DNA of 64,000 bases from Holacanthus passer (lineage: Eukaryota; Chordata; Actinopteri; Pomacanthidae): positions 2,046,501-2,110,500 of the forward strand of contig JAFREQ010000024.1 of NCBI GenBank assembly GCA_025331565.1, read 5' to 3'. The notes beneath the pieces are model-generated. The model was not told the DNA's origin. It did not search any database and was given only the letters and a program-made list of their open reading frames with translations. The position numbers were made by a program, and so were the translations under genes. This document shows positions 10,901 to 22,700 of this stretch, one piece after another; the first letter of the stretch is position 1, and each line of letters starts with the position of its first letter.

Positions 10901-13746
10901 GATGAGTAAACTGTGCCTCTCCCTGGCACCCACACACACCTGTAGACAGTTTGAATATGATTATTAATATAAAATATTGTGCAACTAATCTGTGACCTTC
11001 TCTTGACATATTTATAACTCAAAACAGCAATAATCTCTTGTTGTATCTTAGTTTATAATCCAAATCCAAAAAAAACAACCTACAGTGCGTTGCCGTGATA
11101 CCTGGCCTAGAAACAATATGACTAAGTGTCTGAGATCCAGGTTTTGGTAATTCACAGTTCACAGTTCTTTACATAGCATCATATCCTTCTTTCAGTTTTC
11201 ACCTAATGTTCAAGTGAAACATTAAGACAAACATTAATTATATATATTTGCATGTGAATGCTGCTTGTAAGTAAAGCTGCTTTTGTTCTTTCTGGCCTTA
11301 TGTCATCTGATAAAATAAGTCTCTAATAGATCATGAAACAAAACAATGTGTGTCACAGGCGTGTTGGACCCGGTCCTGCCCTGGTGCATTTTGGAGGTTA
11401 ATCATCATTTTCTGTAAATTCGACACCTGTGACTCTTCCAAGTTTATGTTCGAGATTCCATTAAACCGAGATGAGCTGGTGGGCGAGCCTCAGGGCTCAG
11501 TCCGAGAAGGCGTAGGCAGACAGGCGGCCTCAGGTCGGGTGTTTCCGCCAAGCCTCCGCAGCTTAATCCTGACTCAGGTGAAATTTCCCTTCAGAGGACA
11601 AAAAAGAAAGAAGGGGAGATGAATAAGCGGCTGATTCTTGCCTGGAAAACATTAGCATGCTACGAGCCAGACAGCGGGGGAACAGTGCCACGCTTTGAGT
11701 CAAATGTTGGGGGTTTCTATGCAGATCAGGAGAAGGTTGGGAAAGTGTGGAGAATAAGTTTGACAACTTACGGGGTATGAAACACTTCAGGATTGCACAG
11801 AATGACTGAAAAACACTTGCTATTGTGAAGGAATCATCTTAAGCAACAGTGTAATTAAACATAATTTAAAGTCCTTTTAATCTTACTGGACACTGAAGAG
11901 TCTCCAATCCAGTCAGGGGAATGAATTTGGAAAACATCTGGATCTTTGCAACAAAAACATGTTGACAGTCTGCTTTGAGTCTGGTGGCTGAATGTGCGTG
12001 CATTTAGCCTTGATCTCAAATCACAGCAAACAGAAAGGCCCCCTCACTGTCACTGAGTCCTGTGAGGGAATTAAAACATTAGGGCCTGTCAAGACAAGCT
12101 TGGAAAAATAATGTAAGAAGACAGAGCAGCGAGCAGAAAATAGATGCGGCTTCAAATGACGGAGAGGAGTGACACCTTATGAAACAGAAAGAGATTTGTA
12201 ATTAGTTAAAAACAGAACAGGGCCTCAATGTAATGGTTAGTTGCAAGAATGAACTTTCCTACCGAGCGTATTTTTCCGTCATCATATCTGCTGTGACTGC
12301 TGGTAATTTCCCACTGTGATGATTTATAATTGAGCGTGTCAAGTTTTTAATGAGACCTGCCGGGCTCCACATATGGCTGCATTTACATTTTGCGCAACAG
12401 CGAGGGCGGGCACAGCTGTCAATCACCGTCACAGCTGACTGTTTTGCATGGCATTCAAAAAGCTCATAAATGCTTTTATTTTTACTTTCACATCTTCAGT
12501 GTGTAAATAAGCAAATTTACACTTTAACAAAAACATTCTTGAGCTTGGCAATAAAGTGTAACTCTTTAAAGTGGCCGACTGAAACATGCAGTCTCACCAA
12601 CATAACCCACCCTCTCAGACGTGCACTTGTTGCAGCTGTGAAACCATGTAACTGCTGGTGGGTTGAAGAAGCCCAGACCGTTCCAGTTTTGGGTGTTTTT
12701 CATGGCTGAATTGAAAGTTTCCACGGTCATTTATGAGCCGAGTTGGTTTCATGACAATTGGAGCATCAAAGCCTCTAACAACATCACTGTTTGATTTCCA
12801 AACATATTGGACAAAATAAGCATCATTCCTGAAAAGTCTGGATTGTTTTGGAGATGGTGTGGTTTTCATCTTACAAACTGCTAAATATTTACAGCCAACG
12901 AAGGCCTGGAAAGGAAAAGAGTGGAAACTAAATCTGGTCATTATGATCTTGAAAATACTCATACTGGCAGCTTTCTGTGGCACTTTGCAGCTACTTTCAG
13001 TGTCCAAATGAGCCTCATGAGAGTCCACAGGAGTTTAGGATTTGCACAAACTGTTTGGAAAAAACTTGTATGACTCTTCATTTTGGACTTGAGTTGATAC
13101 AGAATCAGGTCAAATTAAACCACTTTAATTTCCAGTAAACTGAAAGTGAGTGCACTTAACATGTTAGTTCTCCTGTGCAATGAAGGTTTATTACACACAG
13201 CTATGGTCAGCGAGGTCGTCCTGTTCAGGAAGTCGCTCTGTAAACTGTGATGGATGTTTACACTGCACAGTTTGGCTGAGAATTTCACTGTTGACCCTTG
13301 TCTTCCAAATAAGTTTGTCTTACCTGGTTGTATGTTTACAACCCGTCTGATCGTCTGACTGCTTGTGTTTAAGATAAGAGAAGATATTCCTCTATTCGTC
13401 CCACAATGGGGAAATTCACAAAGTTTCTCATTTTTTTGAGACGTCACCACATCCCCAGAAATGACAGGCAAAACCAAGAAAAAGGAGCTTAAAATACACT
13501 TTTCCTTTAATCAAAGAGCTGCAAATCACAAAATGTGTCACAGAGCTTATGTCATCGCTGAAGAGAAAATGTTGTTGTGACAAGACCAAACACAATACGA
13601 CCAAACCCAGTGAAGACACTAAAAGAAAATGGATTGAAGAATTCGAAAAAGGTGCAGAAACGCTGAGAAGAACAAAGCTGTTTGGCGCTCTGAAGTCGCT
13701 GTGGTGACTTAACAGGAGACTGCCTTACACAGAGGAAAGATCCCCC

Positions 13747-13792
<46 letters not shown>

Positions 13793-16700
13793 CTCAGAGT
13801 TCTTCAAAGCCAGATTGTGGTCTTTAGTGTAAATAACATGTGCTGTGTTTGATGCAGACAGAATTAATGACAACACTCAGTCCAAATAACAGAGGGCTCA
13901 TTTCCGTCTGGCCTGCACTCCTCGTGGAGACGAAGACACCTCATGGGCATGGACGACATATTTGTGTGTGTCTGTGTGTGCGCGCGTGTGTGTGTGCTGT
14001 CCTGAAAGTTAAAAATAATTTTATCACCTTTCTTGGCTTGATATAAATCCCAGATATGAATTCTTAGTTTATATCCTTCTAAGGTCATTTTGACAACTTT
14101 CTTTTTCTTTTAATTGACTTCTGTTTTACATTATCTGTGACATTGCAAATATAGTTTTATTATTTTGATAAAGGCAATAAATTATTGGCATTTTTCCTCT
14201 CCCTCTGCATTACTTTCCATTGTTTCCAATGTCCTTTTAAAACTTTTAAAAATCTCTTATATGTACCCCTATGTTTCTGTCTACGTGTTCCCCCATGCAT
14301 CTGTCTTTGTCATTTCAGTTGCTTCCGCTTGAACCCCTTTGCGTGTGTGTGTGTTATTGTGTGTGTGTTTGTGCGCATCGGCCCGCCGCGCCCTTTGCTC
14401 CGGCTGGCGGCGGGACTTGTTTGGCTGCCAGAGCATATTCCTGCTCCAGCAGTGACGCCATTGTGTGATTCAAAGAGCCGGAGGGGGCCGACCGTCTCGC
14501 TACGCGGAAAGTGAAAATTACTATGCTTCTTTTAAAGACCGCTTACATTGTTGCTGTACAGGTACACCTCTCTGTTCCCATTCCATGACTCAGTGATTAC
14601 TCACAAACCCCCAATGCAAGAGCAGGCAGTCCACCTCCAGTCGCCCCTGTGTTGTGGTGCTGTGGAAGCCGCCTGCTTCGAAGAATGCATGTTTATTGCC
14701 TCCCAGATATCTTGTAATAGCAGACTGAGACAAGGGGGAGGTGATGACTACACAGACAATTACAAAACATGGGAATGCTGGAAACAGTTTCTGCCAACGG
14801 CAACAGGTGACATGCCTGATGTCTTTACAGTAATGCCTGATTCCTTTACAGTAGTGGTTTCAGTTAGAACCATGACTGTGATGGAAAACTGTATGTTTTG
14901 TAATCAGTCTGCTCCTGCCAAGCAGCTAAAAGGCTTACAGGCTTTTACAGGTTTTTTTTATGTCACGGTGTTGGCAAACCTGGCCGATCTGTGCATCATC
15001 GTGCAGAGTCAGATGAGGGTTTGATTTCATAATTAATTCCATGTCTTTGGTTTGTTTCAATATTGCATTAAAGAGTCTGCTCGCTCATATATTCTATCTT
15101 ACCTCTTGTAATATTTAGACAAACTGATTGTCTGAGTATTGAGATTCCTGTCTCTAAGAGTTATGCCTCTACCCATATGAATAGAAAACGCTGTACAAAG
15201 AAACACGTCAACACATTTCCTTTCAGTATTTCTTCAGTAGAAAGTCGTATTGAGTGTTGAGGTGAAGGCAGAAATCTCTGAGAGACTTGTATCTCAAAAC
15301 CTGGGCAGATAAAACCAAAACTGTCTGGGTGCCTCAGTGACACTATAGGTTATGTAAATGACAGTACTGCCATTAAATATCTTCATAAAGTGGATGGTGC
15401 CACAAAGAACAAGACTTGGCAAGCTTTGTATGTGAGCTTATCTTAGCTTACGTGAGCTTTCTGGTTTTAGGGAGGCTAGACAAATGAAGTATTTAGCAAT
15501 GCTTCTTTGTGTAAGTTTAGAAGAACTGGTCCTGCTGCTAACCTGGTGGAGCTGAGATGTTCTGATTAGTACTAAAATATGGAGACGCCTTAAGTACAAG
15601 AAGATCAACCTAGCATGCAACACTTGAGCGATGAATAATTTAGAATTCAATTCAGCGTCCGTCGATGGAATTTCTCCTCTGCAGGTGTGCGTTTCAAGTT
15701 CTGAGAAAATGAAGACTCCCAAAGATGAGGTTGGAATTTTAATTTACGAATGGATGGTCTCAGTGTTCAGTGGAAACGCTTTCTCTCACCCCTCTCGATT
15801 CACGGAAACTCATGTTGATTGACGGTGCTGTACCCCCCCGCCCATTGTTTTACCATCAATTAGGCAGATTGAATCCCCTCCATCAATTAGGGGACGTCTT
15901 GAGTTCCGCTGCTCTTTTCACTCAGCGAGAGCGAGCCATCTCTTTTCACCTGAATCCTAATGACACCTCTCTCTGTCTCTGTGGCGCCATGTGCTGCTGT
16001 GCCAGCTAAGGTGTCACGCCAGCTGAAAAGAAAGTGTCTTCATCCAAGCAATATCATGCTTCTCTCCCTGGGGATCAATAGCTCCTTCTTTGTACGGGGA
16101 CCGGCTCAATTATTCATGGTTGGCTATTTAAAAATGCAATGAAGTAGCTGTCACTTAGCGCACTCTCTCTGCTCTGGCTCTTGCCGATGATCCCGCACGA
16201 AACGCCGTGCTTCCTGTCAGTGACTCAGTCTTTCTGTGTAACCTGAGCGCCGGTTTCGCGCCCGCCCCGCCACCTTCCTCTTGCTGGTTCGCGCCTGGAT
16301 CTGTGGTGTGTAGTTACCGCTCGGTTACTCGATCCCTGTCCTCGCCGGTTTCCTTTTCACAGCTCCATGATTAGGCCCTATTGTGTGTCAGACTCTCCGT
16401 TTGACACCTCAGGTTGGGTATCTACCTGCCGCACGTTTCTCTTTCTGAGGCCACAGTTTCTCCCACTGTCCTTTGCTGCTCAGTGCGTAGAGCAAGACAT
16501 GAACTGTTTTCAGAGTTTGACCACTAATACTGATCACTGTTGATCACAAGAAGGGCTGGGCGATAATTCAGTACTCTTTAAATAGTCTTTTTTCACTTTC
16601 AGTGCAGTCGAATACTAATGATATGATTACATTGTTTTATCATTTACACAATTTTGTTGCTCGGGAAATAATAATTAAAGTTTTGTTTTCCATGTGTGAA

Positions 16701-19700
16701 TAGCTTGGTCTTGGTTGCTGCATGACGATGGATCACAGTTCATTTCACTGATAGGTGATTTTATATTTCCCATATTGTGATATACACCAAGATTAGAATA
16801 ATATTATTAGGACTGCAATGATTATTTTTTTATGATTGATTAATCTCATGGTAATTGTTTATTCAACTGCTGAAGTATCTGAACAACAGCTGAAAAACCC
16901 AGGATGCATTTTCTTATATAAAAGAGAAATGCTGCAAATTCTCAAATGGTTGCCCTTTTTTATTTGATGACTTCAAACAATTAGCAGATTCTTTTACTAC
17001 TGGATCTTATTGATACTGTGATACGACCCAGGCCTCTACTCCCGCTGATTAACACCTCTGCACGTAAAGAAACACAACCAATTAGTGAAATTAACAGGTG
17101 TAGTGTTGAAAATAGCTGAGAGATCTACTGAAGGTGCTTGATTAACCAAATAGCATTATAGCTCACCGCCTGAAGCAACTCCTGAATGATGTCCAGCACC
17201 TGGCGCCTCGTCTCCTGCCCTGAGGACACGGGTCACTCGGTAACCAGAACCTCTGAATTTTTAACTCCACTCTGAAGTGATAGCAGGACTCTTGACATTT
17301 ACAAAGAACAGACGTGCTGACACACCAGAATCAGGTTCAGGAACTGGATACAGGAGGTTACAGAACAACATAAAGCATGTCAAATACATGAGTGTAAGCA
17401 GTTTGGTTATTACTTGTATCATACATGTTGTATAATGTTTACCCCAGTGGGAATGAAAGCTCTAACACTAATATGCTTGTAATTATAACTTCTAAATAAT
17501 TTCTTTGGTCTGGGGTGCAAGATAGATGGCCTTCACTTCATGCATGTTGTGTTCATGAGCTTTCTGCTGAGCACTAAACTGTTATTTAGCAACAGCCTAC
17601 TTTGATGGCTGATGTTTTCGTCATGGGGAAACACTGTTTATTGAAAGCTTTTACCGGTTTTTTCAGTTGTGACTCACAAAACGTGATGGAACTTGGTGCT
17701 ACAAAATTGATTACGGGAGAAGGTGTGCACCATAGAAAATTCTTGGGTCGTGGGCATATGCTGGGCAACAATCAGTATGGTCTCAAGATAACTCTCTCAT
17801 TTCTTTTCACCATTTTAATAACCTGAACTTCAATTTCAAATGGTCCACCGACCTGAAGTTTATTATAATATGTGCAATCAATCTGAAAATTCAAGAACTC
17901 AATCAGGGCATCTTATAAATCCGGTTATATTTTGACTCATACATACATAACTTTTTCAGAAGTAAAGTAAAATAGTCCATTTTTTGATTTAAGTTCGCTG
18001 CCAGCTCTGGACATAATTTACCAGATTCTTGTCTGGTGTCTGACGGTAATTTCCCACCATGCTTCCCGCACCTCTCACTCATGGAATGTTGTGGCAGATC
18101 AGAGCTGAACAGTCATGAGGATGTTTGGTGCATACGTCACTTTGTTTAGCTGTCCCATCGTGACTTAGTCAGTTTACATTTTAAGCATTTAGCGGTCGCT
18201 CTTACCCAGAGTGATTTGCATTGTGGTCGGCAGTAGGATCAACTTTTTTGCCTTCTGTAAATCACTACCATGATAAGTAGCTAATCGTTAGGAGGTCAAA
18301 GGTCGGGGCGACACCGTCATGACAGTATTTTTCTCTGTAGAAGGATCGCACAGAGTTTGGGGAACAAGGAGTCAGAGAAAAGATGGAAGGACTTTCTTAT
18401 TTAGAAAGAATGATACTGAAGAGCTGATATGATTAATCTTTGCAATACATGTCCCCAACAAGACCAGAGAGGTCGATGAATTTGGTGTTTTCAGTCTGTG
18501 TGGAAGCTGACTTTTCTGCCAGACACATACTTAAGCAGCAGCTAATGACTTCCAGATTGATTCTGATCAGTGAAACATGTCAGCGTCACATGTAACATCT
18601 GTTGAAATGTTGCCGATTGCTAAATATCACATTCTGAGCAGCCGGGCTCATCAAAGCACCACATTCCCAGCTCAGGTCAGCACACTGGTCATTCACAGTA
18701 TTTGTGTGCACACTGGTGTGGATTCTTCCCACTGTCTTAACCTTGTGATCTATGTTTGTCACCTTAGAATTTCCCCTCATGTTACCTCACATGAAAAGGT
18801 TCCATTTACAGGATGTTTTGTCTGCTTTTTTCCAGCTATTCCTCGAATTGATGTCACAGCTCTGATGAGTAAAACCTTTAAATTTTGAACGGCATGTTTT
18901 TTTATGGCTGCACCGTTAAATCGAACAGAACTTAATACAGAACTCGCATATCGATTTCATTTAGCCTGATGTATTTGGTGTTGACTGGGAATCTGACTAG
19001 AGGTTCAAGTTTTAACAAAGATCAGCTGTGTAAAACATATTTGTAATGGTGGATCCACAGGTTGGGGTTTGAAGAGTGTTGAGCTGCTCTGTGTTATACA
19101 TGTAAATGTCACAGTATCAGAAGTCAGAGGAAAGCTTTCCGTCAAGACGACTTGAGCTGTGGAGATTGTCGCGCTGTTTGTTGCCCTCACCACAAAACCA
19201 CAGCCTCAGAAGCAAAGGCACAAGCAGCGTGACGTCAAAGCACCGCAAAACATCTCAGGGAGGTGGTTAGACTGGATGGTTGGGCGCAGAAGACCTCTGT
19301 ACATTTCATATATCATATCCTGACAACCGTACACATTGGTTTCCTGTCACCATGACCAACATCTTTCTTTCACCTTAACCAAGTAGTGTAGTTGGTATAA
19401 GTTAGTCCATACGGTGCATACTGAGAAGTTAAATACAAAAAGTCCTCACTTTGTAACAGTTGTCTTTATTCAGTTTGTTCTGCACACGACACCTTAACGT
19501 TGCTTCACTACACACTGGTTGCACTATGTTTGTGTATTTGTGTTGCCGTGCCTGTTAATTTGCTGTGCTCTATTTCATTACAGACAATGAGCGACAGGCC
19601 GTTCATCCAGAAACTGTTTCGCCCCGTTTCACCGGAAGGCAACGTGCACACACTTGGAGACCTGCTGAAAGAGATGTACCCAGCTGCTTTACCAAACGAT

Positions 19701-22700
19701 GGTACGTCTGCACAGACACACACACAGTGACAACGAGGGTCAAAGCGTTCTCTTTCTGAAGTAATGTGTGCTAATCTCCTGGTGTGATCACACACAATAA
19801 AAATAATAATAAGTAATAGTAATAATATTATACAAATTATCACTCTGACACAAGTCTGAATCATGACAAACATTACCAGCAGCTGACTGTAAGAAATACA
19901 GTAGCAGCATTTTTGGTTTCCTTATCAAATTTAGGCTCTGTCATCTTCCAGAAGTGAGAAAAGAAAAGCAGCACTTCTCCTCTCCTTTATTTTATTTACA
20001 CAGCCACACGAGGCTTGTCAGAGATCCTCTCAGATAATACACCCACTGTGGGGGGGGCTAGATAGGGGAAAATGGTGGCAGTTGCCAGAGCAAGTGAACA
20101 AAGATGTGAGAGGAGGAAAGGAGATGATGGGCAGATAGAGAGGGGACAGACATGAAGAGGAAAAGAGAATGAAAGCAAACTGCAGATGTGATGTAGAGTC
20201 AGAGTGCGCCAACAGGAAGAGGTGAAGAGAGCGAGACTCAGAAATGCAAACAAAATAAAAGACAATAAGTGACCAAATATGAATAGATCAGTGCAGCTTC
20301 AGTTGGCTAATAATGTTCTTATCCTGAAAAATAAGTTTTAAGTCCTTCAACATCAAACTATTGATGTAAAGTAAAGATTTCATTCCATGCACAGAACTGC
20401 GAAATACTGGCAAACTGATTACAATACACACATACAGTATGTACTGATCAGTGTATTTTCCATTTCAGTCTGTCTGTTTAAAGCAGCCCAGACCTTTTAA
20501 TATACCACACATATGGACAGCAGGTTTGGCACAGAAGCCCTGTGCACTTGTGGCATACAGTTGAGTTGCAGCTGTGGCGGAGGTGTGGTGATAATGAAAG
20601 AAGAGATGAGAGGAGAGAGAGAGAGAGAGAGAGGGCGAGCGGCAGTCTAAACAGACAGTGTCTGCAGAGGAGGAGAGAGGAAGTAGATAAGGAGACAATA
20701 GTGTGTTGGGACAGAGGACCCGCAGGAGACTCACCTGCACAGAGGAGACAGAACCATTCACACCACCCCTCCCCTTCTGTCTGTCTGTCTGCCTGTCTGT
20801 CTGCCTGTCTGTCTCACATTCACTCTCATTTTGTCACAATCATTATCCTGACTGTTTATATCTCACCCTCACTTTCATATAATATATTGATTCCTATAAA
20901 AAACAATCTCAAAAGTTCTTAGCTGACTTTTAAATCCCACATAATATTACAAATCCCTGAAATGTTAGAGTTCAGATCGGGTTAACCTTCAGATCAGCAT
21001 TAGCTCTGTCCCTATTCCATACAACACACTGATAGTGTAGAGTATAAACTGTATGCCAAATTTCCTAGTTTACTTTTTCACAGTTAAGATCCAAGAAATG
21101 AATGTACTTTACTGTTTTGTACCAACAGGAAATGGTGTGCACCAAACTGTGACTTTGAAATGACACTGTTGAGTAAACTTCAAAAAGAGGAAGCAGAATG
21201 TTGGTCCCAGTTGGTCCCAATCAAAGCTAATTAAAATATTTATTACTTGCTTATACTACTAAATGTAAGAATAGGAGCTTTATAAACGTACTAAATACTT
21301 TGAACCTGCCAATCAATGAATCAATGTTGACTGGGATGAATTACAGTTTTATCCATCTGTTTTACTACACACAGCTGGACTTCATAACAAAAAAGGCATT
21401 TGCTATTTTATAAGCCTTAAATGATTATTTGATTCTTGATCATTAATGTTAATTAATTACTGCTGGGTTCCAGTAGTGGTTCCAAGTAGATAAAATGCTC
21501 TGATACACTGAGCATCCAGCAGGCTTCTCATTTTAAACTGGTGCCAACTGTTGCTTCCACCTGTTGAAATGAAAATATCAGGTGGCAGAAGTAAAATAAA
21601 GTTAATGCAAGTTGCCAAGAGGCCAAAATGAAACTTGGTTGTTTTCTCATTTATGTACAAGTGAGTGTAAGATCAAAGATCATTTGTGAGGAAAAAGCAG
21701 CACCATTATGGTCGTGAGTGAGTTGTGTGTATTTGTAATTCAACAAGGCCAAATGCCTTGAATAAATGTTGATGTAGTGATATTTATAGGCAGTGCTTTC
21801 AAACAAAGATCTTTGTTCCACTAGGAAGTATCAGAATCCTTCCTTTGTCGAAGTGTCTGTCGTGGTTCTACGGCCTTTATTTGGTACATTTGAAACCTGC
21901 CAAGTTCGTCTCTTTGTTTTTGGCTTCAGGCAGCAATGAATGAATTACAGGCATCAACTGACATCTCTGAACAATCACGGCCGCCAAGTGCGAGGATGTT
22001 ATTTAAGGATTTTTTTCTCTTTCTCATGGACGGTTTTTCTGACACTAATCCGCTCCAACCCAGTTGTTATGAATTCATCTAATTTACACTGTAGTTCTTG
22101 CCAGATTTTAAGGCTTGCTTAAAATGTGTGTGACAGTCAGAGGATATCTCTGTCTCCACCTAACAGTCTTCTTCTTTTCCTGTTCCTTTCTTTCTCTATA
22201 GTTTCCCTGATCTAAGACTCTTCTTTTCCTCTTTGATCCTCTATTGCTCTCTCAAGTGTAGTCTTCTACATCTTCTCTGTCTGCCATAGACGTCTTTCAT
22301 GTCTTTGACATTAAATCTCTGCTTTTCTCTGCTCTCCTCCCTCCCAGAGGAGTCTGCCAGCCTGCCTGGCTGATCAAGGTGAAAGTGGCCCTTTTGTCTC
22401 TTGTCGTTTGTTTGGTTTCCACCTCTTCCTCGGCTGGTAGATGAGTCGAGTGATAGCTGGAGATTATGGCGCCGTGTTTGGATTAGAGAGACCGGGACGT
22501 GTGTTCAGGGGCTGGGCGGGGCGGCGGGGTTTGGGGGGTTTGCTGGTAGTATTGTTCAAGAGTTCAGAGGACTTTTTTTCTTTTTCTGCCGGGACCCTAA
22601 CATAGAACAAAAAGAAAATCTGGGGTGCTCCACTTCAGTCTGTGATCTTTTAAACATCAAATAACAAGGTTTATCATACAATCCTCCCCTCTGTTATGTC

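Larger units (their letters stand above)
10534..19583 (+). other. large atg5 intron (9.0 kb) with repeats and candidate conserved elements
   Basis: Bounded by CAG|GTAACA and ttacAG|ACAATG. It contains microsatellites (13743-13791, 13966-13998), a dispersed-repeat tail (13371-13430), degenerate hAT elements (16552-17040), a dispersed fish repeat (18172-18226), and several unique-looking, motif-dense stretches (about 11340-11760, 12000-12480, 14380-14860, 15640-16500). No separate gene was found on either strand. Confidence 0.8.

Noticed and set aside
18900..18960. possible further hAT element (ATGGCTGCACCGTTAAATCG)
   Set aside because: Too short and diverged to support a call.
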